From contig CAZRNU010000126.1 of the NCBI GenBank assembly GCA_964601515.1, positions 1 through 9,046 of the forward strand: a stretch of 9,046 nucleotides of DNA. Reading direction: 5' to 3'. The position numbers were made by a program, and so were the translations under genes. The notes beneath the pieces are model-generated. The model was not told the origin of the DNA and did no database searches. It worked only from the letters and a program-made list of their open reading frames with translations. This document shows positions 1 through 5,410 of the stretch, piece by piece (position 1 is the stretch's first letter; every line of letters starts with the position of its first letter). The stretch comes from PWND01 sp964601515. GTDB taxonomy: Bacteria > Bacteroidota > Bacteroidia > Bacteroidales > UBA7960.

Positions 1-60
1 AAATGCTTTTTTCCTCAGCTTGAGGAGTTTGTTAGAAAGGAAGTAAGGAATAGTGCGTAG
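1..60 (+). other. Possible 3' tail of a plus-strand gene entering from the left edge
   Basis: Frame 1 is open from the first base for 19 codons and ends at a TAG at 58-60. The peptide ends in a charged, helical-looking stretch (LEEFVRKEVRNSA). It has no start inside the window and is too short to assign. Frame 2 is also open to a TAA at 44-46, so the choice of frame is a guess. If real, the gene would converge on mqnD. The final codons overlap the first unit of the 7-bp repeat, which argues somewhat against it. A small inverted repeat (TCCTCA-gct-TGAGGA, 12-26) lies inside but has no following T-tract. Confidence 0.2.
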
Positions 61-85
61 TGGTAAGTGGATAGTGGATAGTGGA
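51..85. repeat. Degenerate 7-bp tandem repeat, consensus TAGTGGA, five units
   Basis: Five consecutive heptamers can be read in strict register: TAGTGCG, TAGTGGT, AAGTGGA, TAGTGGA and TAGTGGA. The array stops 21 bp beyond the end of mqnD. Its period is not a multiple of three, so it cannot code a simple peptide repeat. It shows no hairpin and no similarity to a CRISPR array (no spacers). Similar short-period arrays recur in this window at 3482-3641, with different units. Confidence 0.75.
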
Positions 86-106
86 TTGTTTAAATATTTG
101 CTAGGG

Positions 107-910
107 CTAAAAGGATTTTAGTTTTTGGAAGAAAGTTTCAACGGCTTTTTCACCATTGTTTCCCAAGTTCAGGGAATAATCATTTACATAAAGTTTAATA
201 TGTTGAAGTGCTACATCTTTATTCATAGCGGCTGCATGTTTCATAACAAATTCCATACTTGAATCCGGGTTTTGCAATGCAAATTCAATGCTTTTTCTAA
301 TTATTTCTTCAATATCCGACATTATATTTTCATCATATGATTTTCTTGTAGCAATTGCTCCAAGTGGAATTGGTAAGCCTGTAGTCTTTTCCCACCATTC
401 TCCCAAGTCAACAATTTTATGCAATCCTTTTAGCTTGTATGTAAATCTGTTTTCATGAATTATTAGTCCTGCATCATAATTACCATTTAAAACTTCGTCT
501 TCAATTTCGGAAAACAAAACGGCCTTTTTATTAACAGCTTCAGGCCACATCATTGATAGAAGCATGTTGGCTGTAGTATTTTCACCGGGAATAGCAATTT
601 TAAGATCTTTAGGTTCCTTCGGTAAATTGGGAGTTTTACAAACCAGCAAAGGACCGCAATTATGTCCCAAAGCTGCACCGGATTTTAGCAAAGAGAATTT
701 GTCAAGGAGCTTACCTAATGCACTGAAAGACAACTTCGTTATATCATATTTTTCAAGAAAAGCACTCTTGTTCAATTCCTCAATATCCAGCAAATCATAC
801 TCAAATTTGTAGCCTTTGGTATCAACAAGTCCATGCAGCATTGCATGAAACATAAATGTATCATTTGGGCATGGAGAAAATGCAAGTGAGAAGGTTTTAT
901 CAGGATTCAT
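107..910 (-). CDS. mqnD: 1,4-dihydroxy-6-naphthoate synthase (MqnD), menaquinone via futalosine
   Basis: This enzyme cleaves cyclic de-hypoxanthine futalosine to 1,4-dihydroxy-6-naphthoate in the cytoplasm, a late step of the futalosine pathway to menaquinone. The 267-aa length is typical. The N-terminal family signature SPCPNDTF is at residues 12-19, the substrate-pocket segment GHNCGPLLV is near 82-90, and a conserved IHENRFTY segment is at 151-158. Its His152 corresponds by position to the histidine proposed as catalytic base in characterised MqnD. The fold belongs to the periplasmic-binding-protein-like group, but there is no signal peptide. The ATG at 908-910 lies inside the 3' end of mqnB (11-nt overlap), so the two genes are co-transcribed and probably translationally coupled. 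MqnA, MqnC and the later prenylation and methylation enzymes are not in the window. The fold family also contains MqnA, but the SPCPNDTF motif favours MqnD. Confidence 0.95.
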   Translation of the reverse strand: MNPDKTFSLAFSPCPNDTFMFHAMLHGLVDTKGYKFEYDLLDIEELNKSAFLEKYDITKLSFSALGKLLDKFSLLKSGAALGHNCGPLLVCKTPNLPKEPKDLKIAIPGENTTANMLLSMMWPEAVNKKAVLFSEIEDEVLNGNYDAGLIIHENRFTYKLKGLHKIVDLGEWWEKTTGLPIPLGAIATRKSYDENIMSDIEEIIRKSIEFALQNPDSSMEFVMKHAAAMNKDVALQHIKLYVNDYSLNLGNNGEKAVETFFQKLKSF

Positions 911-1580
911 TCAGTATCTCAAGTATAATTCTGTTTAAGTTTTCAATAGCCAGAGGAATATTCCATTTATCCTTATTCCTGTGTTCCACAAAATTTGAAA
1001 TTGCCCTAATCTGGCTGCAAGGCACACCTTCAATCATGCACGCATAAAGGAAAGCTGCACCTTCCATACTTTCAGTGTCGGGATTGCAGCGTTCTCTTAT
1101 TTTTTGAATACTTTGATTATTGCCATGAACCCGATTTACGGTAATTCCTCTTGCCTTGGTTAATGTGTCAATAACTTTTGATTTTATTGGATTTTCATTA
1201 TATAATTCACCATTTTTAAACGGGAATGAATTTTCTTCAAGCAATTTAAGGTCTATCAAAGAAAGAAAATACTCTCCGTTTTCAGCGCCTAATTCAGGAA
1301 ACTGATCATGGTCTATAGAAACAACAGTTCCAATTTTCAAGTCAGTATTAAAAGAACCTGCTATTCCGAAGTTAAATGCAGCATCGTACTGAAATCCTTG
1401 CAAAGCTTTTCCCATCAAAAATGCAGTAGGTACCATTCCCACTCCGGTAGTTAGAATATCAATCAGCATATTGTTATACTGATAGCGATTAATTCCGGAG
1501 CTGATTCTGGAAATAAATTTCAAATGTTGCAATAACGGCTTGATTTCCAATGTAGTAGCCGAAACTATTAGAACATTCAT
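900..1580 (-). CDS. mqnB: Futalosine hydrolase (MqnB)
   Basis: This enzyme hydrolyses the N-glycosidic bond of futalosine, releasing hypoxanthine and de-hypoxanthine futalosine for the radical-SAM cyclase MqnC. The 226-aa protein has the nucleoside phosphorylase / MTA-SAH nucleosidase fold: an N-terminal strand MNVLIVSAT with a following acidic residue, a GVGMVPTA loop at 46-53, FGIAGSF at 71-77, and the purine/ribose site ESMEGAAF at 170-177. Near 194-206 it reads ISN followed by HRNKDKW. In MTA/SAH nucleosidases this is ISD, and as I recall Asn is the usual residue in futalosine hydrolases, which supports MqnB over an MTA nucleosidase. The gene is first of a two-gene unit with mqnD and has its own promoter (1600-1630). 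No Shine-Dalgarno is seen before the ATG at 1578-1580, as is usual in Bacteroidota. Confidence 0.93.
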   Translation of the reverse strand: MNVLIVSATTLEIKPLLQHLKFISRISSGINRYQYNNMLIDILTTGVGMVPTAFLMGKALQGFQYDAAFNFGIAGSFNTDLKIGTVVSIDHDQFPELGAENGEYFLSLIDLKLLEENSFPFKNGELYNENPIKSKVIDTLTKARGITVNRVHGNNQSIQKIRERCNPDTESMEGAAFLYACMIEGVPCSQIRAISNFVEHRNKDKWNIPLAIENLNRIILEILNES

Positions 1581-1599
1581 ATCAATGATGTATTTTTAA

Positions 1600-1630
1600 C
1601 AAAATTACCTGATTTTAATGAAATTGTCAA
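1600..1630 (-). promoter_or_regulatory. Probable Bacteroidetes-type promoter for mqnB-mqnD
   Basis: Read on the minus strand, the sequence holds TAATTTTG (plus-strand 1607 down to 1600), an exact match to the TAnnTTTG -7 box of Bacteroidetes primary sigma promoters. A TTG of TTGACA lies about 20 nt upstream (1630-1628), where the -33 TTTG/TTG element is expected. The -7 box ends 19 nt before the mqnB ATG, implying a short leader of roughly a dozen bases. Confidence 0.65.
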
Positions 1631-1652
1631 TTAGAATTTGTTAGCTATAAGA

Positions 1653-1685
1653 TTCGCATTTCAAAGAATAATAATTTTATCTTTG
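1653..1685 (+). promoter_or_regulatory. Probable Bacteroidetes-type promoter for the sugar transferase pair
   Basis: TATCTTTG at 1678-1685 is an exact TAnnTTTG -7 box. The -33 element is weak: TTCG at 1653-1656, with a 21-nt spacer. The box ends 18 nt before the ATG at 1704, almost the same geometry as the divergent mqnB promoter. It decides the start codon of the downstream gene, because the longer open frame beginning with TTG at 1638 would start upstream of this promoter. Confidence 0.65.
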
Positions 1686-1703
1686 CCCATACTTTTTTAT
1701 CTC

Positions 1704-2321
1704 ATGATTAAATTCCTTTTTGACAGATTTTCAGGGCTAATTGGACTATTGGTTTTTTTACCGATTATCGTTGTCATATATTTTCTAATACTTATTAAAA
1801 TGCCGGGCGGGCCGGTTATTTTTAAGCAGAAAAGAGTAGGAAAAAACGGCAAGCTGTTTACAATGGTAAAATTTCGCACTATGTCTGTAGGTCATGGTGG
1901 AAGCAGTGTTTCAGTTGCCGGAGAATCACGTATAACTCCTCTTGGAGCAAAGCTTAGGCGATATAAGCTCGATGAACTACCCGAATTATGGAATGTTTTT
2001 ATTGGAGATATGAGTTTTGTTGGTCCCAGGCCGGATGTTCCGGGATATGCAAATGAGCTAAAAGGAGACGACAGAGATGTGTTAAAACTAAGACCGGGAA
2101 TTACTGGTCCGGCAACGATTAAATACAGAAACGAAGAAGAAATATTATCGAAAGTTGATAATCCAGTGAAGTATAATGATGAAGTAATTTATCCCGATAA
2201 AGTGCGAATAAACCTGCTTTATTTTGAGCAAATGAACTTTTGGATGGATATAAAGATTATCCTTCATACTTTAACAGGAAAATCATACAAGGAAGAAAAC
2301 TATTTTAAAGTAAAAAAATGA
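1704..2321 (+). CDS. PglC-like phosphoglycosyl transferase (bacterial sugar transferase)
   Basis: It likely moves a sugar-1-phosphate from a UDP-sugar to undecaprenyl phosphate at the inner membrane, starting a glycan. From the ATG at 1704 the protein is 205 aa, the size of single-domain PglC-type enzymes. Residues about 4-32 form one hydrophobic segment with Pro20, fitting the re-entrant helix of monotopic transferases. GPVIFKQKRVGKNGKLF (36-52) and KFRTM (56-60) follow. LDELPELWN (89-97) holds the Asp90-Glu91 catalytic dyad, and VGPRP is at 106-110. The open frame extends upstream to a TTG at 1638, but the 22 extra residues lie across the promoter and are not family-like. The stop overlaps the next gene's ATG in an ATGA, so the two are coupled. 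The sugar specificity is inferred from the neighbour (an amino sugar such as a diNAcBac-type residue), not shown. Confidence 0.9.
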   Translation: MIKFLFDRFSGLIGLLVFLPIIVVIYFLILIKMPGGPVIFKQKRVGKNGKLFTMVKFRTMSVGHGGSSVSVAGESRITPLGAKLRRYKLDELPELWNVFIGDMSFVGPRPDVPGYANELKGDDRDVLKLRPGITGPATIKYRNEEEILSKVDNPVKYNDEVIYPDKVRINLLYFEQMNFWMDIKIILHTLTGKSYKEENYFKVKK

Positions 2322-3469
2322 AGAATAAGATTTACCTATCATCCCCACACATGGGAGGCAAAGAACAAGATTTTATAAAGAATGCATTCGACACAAACTG
2401 GATAGCTCCATTAGGGCCACATGTTTCTGCCTTCGAAGCCGAGTTAGGCAAATTTACTGGAGTGTCTCACGCGGCAGTTTTAAGTTCGGGAACTTCAGCC
2501 ATTCATTTAGCACTGATTCTTCTTGATGTAAAGCCCAAAGATTATGTTATTTGTCAAAGTTTCACCTTTGCTGCCACTGCAAATCCAATAGCATATCAGG
2601 GAGCAACACCGGTATTTGTCGATTCAGAGGCAGAGACATGGAATATGTGCACTAAGCATCTGGAAAAAGCAATAAAACATTGCCTTTCTGACAAAAAGAA
2701 TCCCAGAAAACCAAAAGCTATTATTCCGGTTCATTTATATGGCATGCCTGCAAAAATTGACAAAATTGTCGCAATAGCCAATAAATATGACATCCCTGTA
2801 ATTGAGGATGCAGCCGAATCATTGGGTTCAAACTACGATGGCAAACAAACGGGAGGCTTTGGAAAATTTGGAATTTTGTCGTTTAACGGAAATAAGATTA
2901 TCACAACAAGTGGCGGAGGGGCACTGCTTTCAAATGACGGAGAAATGATTAAGAAAGCGAGGTTTCTGGCTACACAGGCAAGAGATGAAGCTCCGCACTA
3001 TCAGCACTCTCATATTGGTTATAATTATAGAATGAGTAATGTTCTTGCAGGAATAGGACTGGGTCAGATGAAAGTTCTTAAAAAAAGAGTATCAGAAAGA
3101 AGAAAGAACTTTGAACGTTATAAAGAAATTTTTGAAAGCAAAAAAGAATTAGGATATAATGTTGAATTGCCAAAAGAACCGAAAGGTTCATTCTGCAACA
3201 GGTGGCTAACAACAATACTTATAGACCCCAAGAAAAACAAAGGACTAACAAGAGATAAGTTAAGATTGGCATTTGAGGCGGAGAACATAGAGTCAAGACC
3301 ACTTTGGAAACCGATGCATCTTCAACCGGTTTTTGAAAAATGTCTGTTTTTTGGCGACGGAACTTCGGAAAAACTGTTCAACATAGGATTGTGCTTGCCT
3401 TCCGGAACAAATATGACAGAAAAAGATTGGAGCAGGATTGAGAAAGTGCTAAACGAGGTTTTTAGTTGA
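2318..3469 (+). CDS. DegT/DnrJ/EryC1/StrS-family PLP sugar aminotransferase (PglE-like)
   Basis: It likely transaminates a nucleotide-linked keto-sugar using PLP and glutamate, making a 4-amino-4,6-dideoxy sugar nucleotide for the transferase encoded just upstream. The 383-aa length is normal for the family. SSGTSAIHLAL at 56-66 is the phosphate-binding loop, and FTFAATANPI at 82-91 with the GATPVFVD segment at 95-102 is typical of the sugar class. IEDAAES at 162-168 holds the pyridine-N-binding Asp164. SFNGNKIITTSGGG at 188-201 holds Lys193, the expected Schiff-base lysine. The ATGA overlap means co-transcription with the transferase. The dehydratase (PglF-like) and acetyltransferase (PglD-like) usually needed with it are absent here, so they are either elsewhere or the product differs. 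The exact sugar cannot be read from sequence. PglE is the nearest guess. Confidence 0.9.
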   Translation: MKNKIYLSSPHMGGKEQDFIKNAFDTNWIAPLGPHVSAFEAELGKFTGVSHAAVLSSGTSAIHLALILLDVKPKDYVICQSFTFAATANPIAYQGATPVFVDSEAETWNMCTKHLEKAIKHCLSDKKNPRKPKAIIPVHLYGMPAKIDKIVAIANKYDIPVIEDAAESLGSNYDGKQTGGFGKFGILSFNGNKIITTSGGGALLSNDGEMIKKARFLATQARDEAPHYQHSHIGYNYRMSNVLAGIGLGQMKVLKKRVSERRKNFERYKEIFESKKELGYNVELPKEPKGSFCNRWLTTILIDPKKNKGLTRDKLRLAFEAENIESRPLWKPMHLQPVFEKCLFFGDGTSEKLFNIGLCLPSGTNMTEKDWSRIEKVLNEVFS

Positions 3470-3481
3470 TTGTCATCCATA

Positions 3482-3521
3482 AATTAACCAATTCCCCAAT
3501 TAACTAATAAACTAATTAGCA
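3482..3521. repeat. Degenerate 8-bp tandem repeat, AATTAACC type, five units
   Basis: Five octamers follow in strict register: AATTAACC, AATTCCCC, AATTAACT, AATAAACT and AATTAGCA. Positions 1-3 (AAT) are invariant and the 3' half is variable. The array begins 12 bp after the aminotransferase stop. The last unit runs into a CATT, recalling the CACATT array that follows. Confidence 0.65.
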
Positions 3522-3530
3522 CATTTTCTT

Positions 3531-3575
3531 TAACCGCAAAGTTCACTAAGAATGCGCTAAGGACACAAAGGAAAG
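3531..3575. repeat. Short imperfect CAAAG/CTAAG repeat block
   Basis: CAAAG or CTAAG occurs four times, at 3537-3541, 3546-3550, 3557-3561 and 3566-3570, with spacings of 9, 11 and 9 bp. The block resembles the CGCAAAG...GACACAAAG intergenic repeats I recall from many environmental Bacteroidota-like sequences, but I could not verify that. It is not a known protein site. Confidence 0.45.
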
Positions 3576-3577
3576 CC

Positions 3578-3641
3578 GACACATTAACTCATTGGCACAT
3601 TTGCACATTAGCACATTATCACATTGGCATATTGGCACATT
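3578..3641. repeat. 8-bp tandem repeat, consensus nnCACATT, eight units
   Basis: Eight octamers follow in exact register: GACACATT, AACTCATT, GGCACATT, TGCACATT, AGCACATT, ATCACATT, GGCATATT and GGCACATT. The last six positions are nearly constant (CACATT, with one C-to-T and one A-to-T change). The first two vary freely, as if the core is maintained and the dinucleotide is not. The array has no dyad symmetry and no CRISPR-like spacers. Its last four units, less one base, are repeated after the N gap at 3766-3796. Confidence 0.8.
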
Positions 3642-3665
3642 TCCCCAAATTTTAATTTTTACAAA
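3611..3665. repeat. 55-bp direct repeat, left copy, at contig end
   Basis: This sequence, running from the CACATT array into an A/T-rich tail ending TTTTTACAAA, is identical at every base to 3766-3820. It ends exactly where the Ns begin. See the gap entry for the assembly interpretation. Confidence 0.9.
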
Positions 3666-3765
3666 NNNNNNNNNNNNNNNNNNNNNNNNNNNNNNNNNNN
3701 NNNNNNNNNNNNNNNNNNNNNNNNNNNNNNNNNNNNNNNNNNNNNNNNNNNNNNNNNNNNNNNNN
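3666..3765. other. Scaffold gap of exactly 100 Ns
   Basis: The run is exactly 100 Ns, a common placeholder length for gaps of unknown size. The 55 bases immediately before and immediately after the Ns are identical. The simplest reading is that two contigs end in the same 55-mer, as assemblers using a k-mer of 55 produce, so the true sequence may hold one copy and no gap. A longer real repeat array collapsed by the assembler is the alternative. Confidence 0.95.
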
Positions 3766-3820
3766 GCACATTATCACATTGGCATATTGGCACATTTCCC
3801 CAAATTTTAATTTTTACAAA
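3766..3820. repeat. 55-bp direct repeat, right copy, at contig start
   Basis: This is identical to 3611-3665 and begins at the first base after the Ns. Sequence continues from it without a break into the A/T-rich leader of the V-ATPase operon. Confidence 0.9.
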
Positions 3821-3860
3821 AAACATTTTTTTCTTTTAGGCATTTTCAAAAAAAAATTGA

Positions 3861-3868
3861 TACTTTCG
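3861..3868 (+). promoter_or_regulatory. Probable promoter -7 box of the V-ATPase operon
   Basis: TACTTTCG (followed by CA) matches the Bacteroidetes TAnnTTTG box at all but one defined position. A -33 element is not clear, though TTTA near 3835-3838 is at about the right distance. Transcription would start near 3874, giving a leader of about 54 nt before the ATG at 3928. A 6-bp inverted repeat (TCTAAA 3874-3879, TTTAGA 3893-3898) lies at the start of that leader and is too weak to call a control element. Confidence 0.45.
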
Positions 3869-3927
3869 CACATTCTAAAATGCATATAATAATTTAGATA
3901 TTAAATCCTTATAAAACACCGGATATT

Positions 3928-4545
3928 ATGCAAACAAAACTTCAGGAACTAACCGAAAAGATCTATTCTGAGGGTGTTGAAAAAGCAAATGAAGAAGCAA
4001 AAAAGATTGAGGCAGAAGCAAAAAAACATGCTGATGAGATGATTGAAAAAGCTAAAAAAGAAGCTGAAAAAATCATTAAAGACGCAGAAAAAAATGCTGA
4101 TGACCTTAAAAAAAACAGCTTAAATGAACTTCAACTTGCTTCACGTCAGGCTATCTCAGACATTAAACAAAAAATAGTTTCTTTAATTGAATACAAGGCC
4201 GTTAATCCGGAAATTAAAGGCGCTTTTAAAGATGTTGAGTTTACTCAGCAAATTATTGAAACAGTAGTTAAAAACTGGAATCCTAAAGGAAATGACGCTG
4301 TTAGTCTTACAGTATTATTACCTGAAGATAAAAAGAAAGAATTTGAATCATTCTTCCAGAAAAAATCTAAAGAACTTTTAGACAAAGGTCTTGAAATAGG
4401 ATTTAGCGAAACTGTAAAAGGTGGTTTTAAAATCGGACCTAAAGATGGTGGATATATGGTATCTTTCAGCGAAGATGATTTCGAGAATTTCTTTAAAGCA
4501 TATTTGCGTCCACGTTTAATCGAGATTCTTTACGCAAGCAAATAA
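3928..4545 (+). CDS. atpE: V-type ATP synthase/ATPase subunit E (peripheral stalk)
   Basis: It forms part of the peripheral stalk that holds the A3B3 head against rotation, on the cytoplasmic side of the membrane. The 205-aa length is normal. Residues about 15-65 are a highly charged Ala/Lys/Glu helix with an 11-residue rhythm: Ala at 24, 35, 46 and 57, Ala at 31, 42 and 53, and Ile/Met/Ile/Leu at 27, 38, 49 and 60. This is the hendecad pattern of right-handed coiled coils known from A/V-ATPase stalks. The C-terminal globular part carries the family signature GGFKIGPKDGGYMVSFSEDD (165-184) and LRPRLIEIL (193-201). It is first gene of the operon, 25 nt ahead of the DUF2764 gene. The usual coiled-coil partner, subunit G, is not seen nearby. 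Confidence 0.93.
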   Translation: MQTKLQELTEKIYSEGVEKANEEAKKIEAEAKKHADEMIEKAKKEAEKIIKDAEKNADDLKKNSLNELQLASRQAISDIKQKIVSLIEYKAVNPEIKGAFKDVEFTQQIIETVVKNWNPKGNDAVSLTVLLPEDKKKEFESFFQKKSKELLDKGLEIGFSETVKGGFKIGPKDGGYMVSFSEDDFENFFKAYLRPRLIEILYASK

Positions 4546-4570
4546 TCATTAGTCCGAAAAAAACAAACTG

Positions 4571-5404
4571 ATGCAGGTTAAAAGAAATTATTATTGTCTG
4601 GTTGCCGGACTTCAGGATATAAGCATTGAAACTCACAAGCTTACGTTCGGACAACTTGCTTTTAAAAACGAGCTTAAAACCGAAGTACATCCCGACGATT
4701 ATAAACTTGTTGAAAAACTCTTTCTGCCTTTCGATAACAAAAACATCCTTAACGTTCTAACCAAATCAGGAAAAGACTTTGAGGAAAAAGGGAATTTTGA
4801 ACTTTCTTTTCTTGAAGAGCAAATTAAGGAAACTACCGATCTTCCTGAATACATGTCGAAATTTATCACATCTGTTAAAAACGGAGAAAAGATATTCGCA
4901 GACATGTCGGACGAAGACGAACTGACTACATTGTTTTATGACGAAATGCTTAACCAAAATAACGAATTTCTGCGTAATTGGTTTGAGTTCGATATGAATG
5001 TCAGAAACATTGTTGCAGCATTTATGGGTAGAAAACATAACATTAAGTATGAAAACCTGATTGTTGGAAATACTGAAGTTGCAAATGTTATTAGAAAGAG
5101 TAACGCCAGAGACTTTGGATTAGGCGGTGATTTGGACTATATCGAAGAACTGTCGAACATTACCAAAGATGATGATATTCAGGAAAGGGAAATGTTTATT
5201 GACGAGCTGAAATGGAACTATCTTGAAGATGTAACATTTTTCGAATATTTTACTATTGAAAAAAGCCTTGCATTTATAATAAAATTGGGCATAGTAGAAC
5301 GCTGGTTGGCAATTGACAAAGACCACGGAAAAGAATTGTTCAAAAAACTGCTTAATGAACTGCAGGAGAGTTATAAATTACCAGAAACATTTACAGAAAA
5401 ATAA
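4571..5404 (+). CDS. DUF2764-family protein of V-ATPase operons, possible subunit C equivalent
   Basis: This is a 277-aa cytoplasmic protein with no signal peptide or membrane segment. Its position between E and A matches the conserved hypothetical gene of Bacteroidetes, Chlamydia and Spirochaete V-ATPase operons (DUF2764). The N-terminus NYYCLVAGL (6-14) fits that family. The segment FEFDMNVRNIVAAFMGRK (138-155) resembles the D-x-x-N-(I/V) helix of archaeal-type subunit C (the socket linking rotor stalk to membrane ring), and a second helical part around 228-250 could be a repeat of that fold. The operon has no canonical C gene, so a role as C equivalent is a reasonable inference, not something the sequence proves. 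Acidic clusters occur at 111-117 and 200-207. It starts 25 nt after E and ends 6 nt before A, so co-expression is near certain. Confidence 0.8.
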   Translation: MQVKRNYYCLVAGLQDISIETHKLTFGQLAFKNELKTEVHPDDYKLVEKLFLPFDNKNILNVLTKSGKDFEEKGNFELSFLEEQIKETTDLPEYMSKFITSVKNGEKIFADMSDEDELTTLFYDEMLNQNNEFLRNWFEFDMNVRNIVAAFMGRKHNIKYENLIVGNTEVANVIRKSNARDFGLGGDLDYIEELSNITKDDDIQEREMFIDELKWNYLEDVTFFEYFTIEKSLAFIIKLGIVERWLAIDKDHGKELFKKLLNELQESYKLPETFTEK

Positions 5405-5410
5405 TCATAT

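Larger units (their letters stand above)
3470..3927. other. Non-coding repeat mosaic with scaffold gap between two operons
   Basis: No gene is supported here. From left to right it holds a spacer, an 8-bp AATTAACC-type array, a CAAAG/CTAAG block, an 8-bp CACATT array, a 55-bp sequence repeated on each side of 100 Ns, an A/T-rich stretch, and a probable promoter at 3861-3868 with a leader of about 54 nt before the V-ATPase operon. Short open frames running through the Ns are artefacts. No convincing intrinsic terminator was found for the aminotransferase. The A6-CA-T7 stretch at 3818-3832 could form only an AT hairpin. Confidence 0.8.

Noticed and set aside
12..26. Hairpin TCCTCA-gct-TGAGGA as a terminator for mqnD or an incoming gene
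   Set aside because: The stem is only 6 bp and no T-tract follows on either strand. The T-run lies on the wrong side.
1638..1703. N-terminal extension of the sugar transferase from a TTG start
   Set aside because: It crosses an exact TAnnTTTG promoter box at 1678-1685 and lacks family similarity. The ATG at 1704 gives the normal PglC-type N-terminus and length.
3578..3820. Possible CRISPR array or attachment site at the repeats
   Set aside because: Units are 8 bp without spacers, there are no cas genes, no integrase or tRNA is nearby, and the 55-bp pair is best explained by assembly.
3818..3832. A6-CA-T7 stretch as intrinsic terminator of the aminotransferase unit
   Set aside because: The stem would be only A-U pairs, without the GC-rich part expected, and it lies about 350 bp past the stop.
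3592..3839. Two small open frames running through the N gap
   Set aside because: They are made of Ns and the 8-bp repeat read in different frames, with no start context or protein-like composition.
3857..3890. Sigma70-like promoter TTGATA ... TATAAT before atpE
   Set aside because: The spacer is 22 bp, too long, and Bacteroidota do not usually use that consensus. TACTTTCG in the same stretch fits better.
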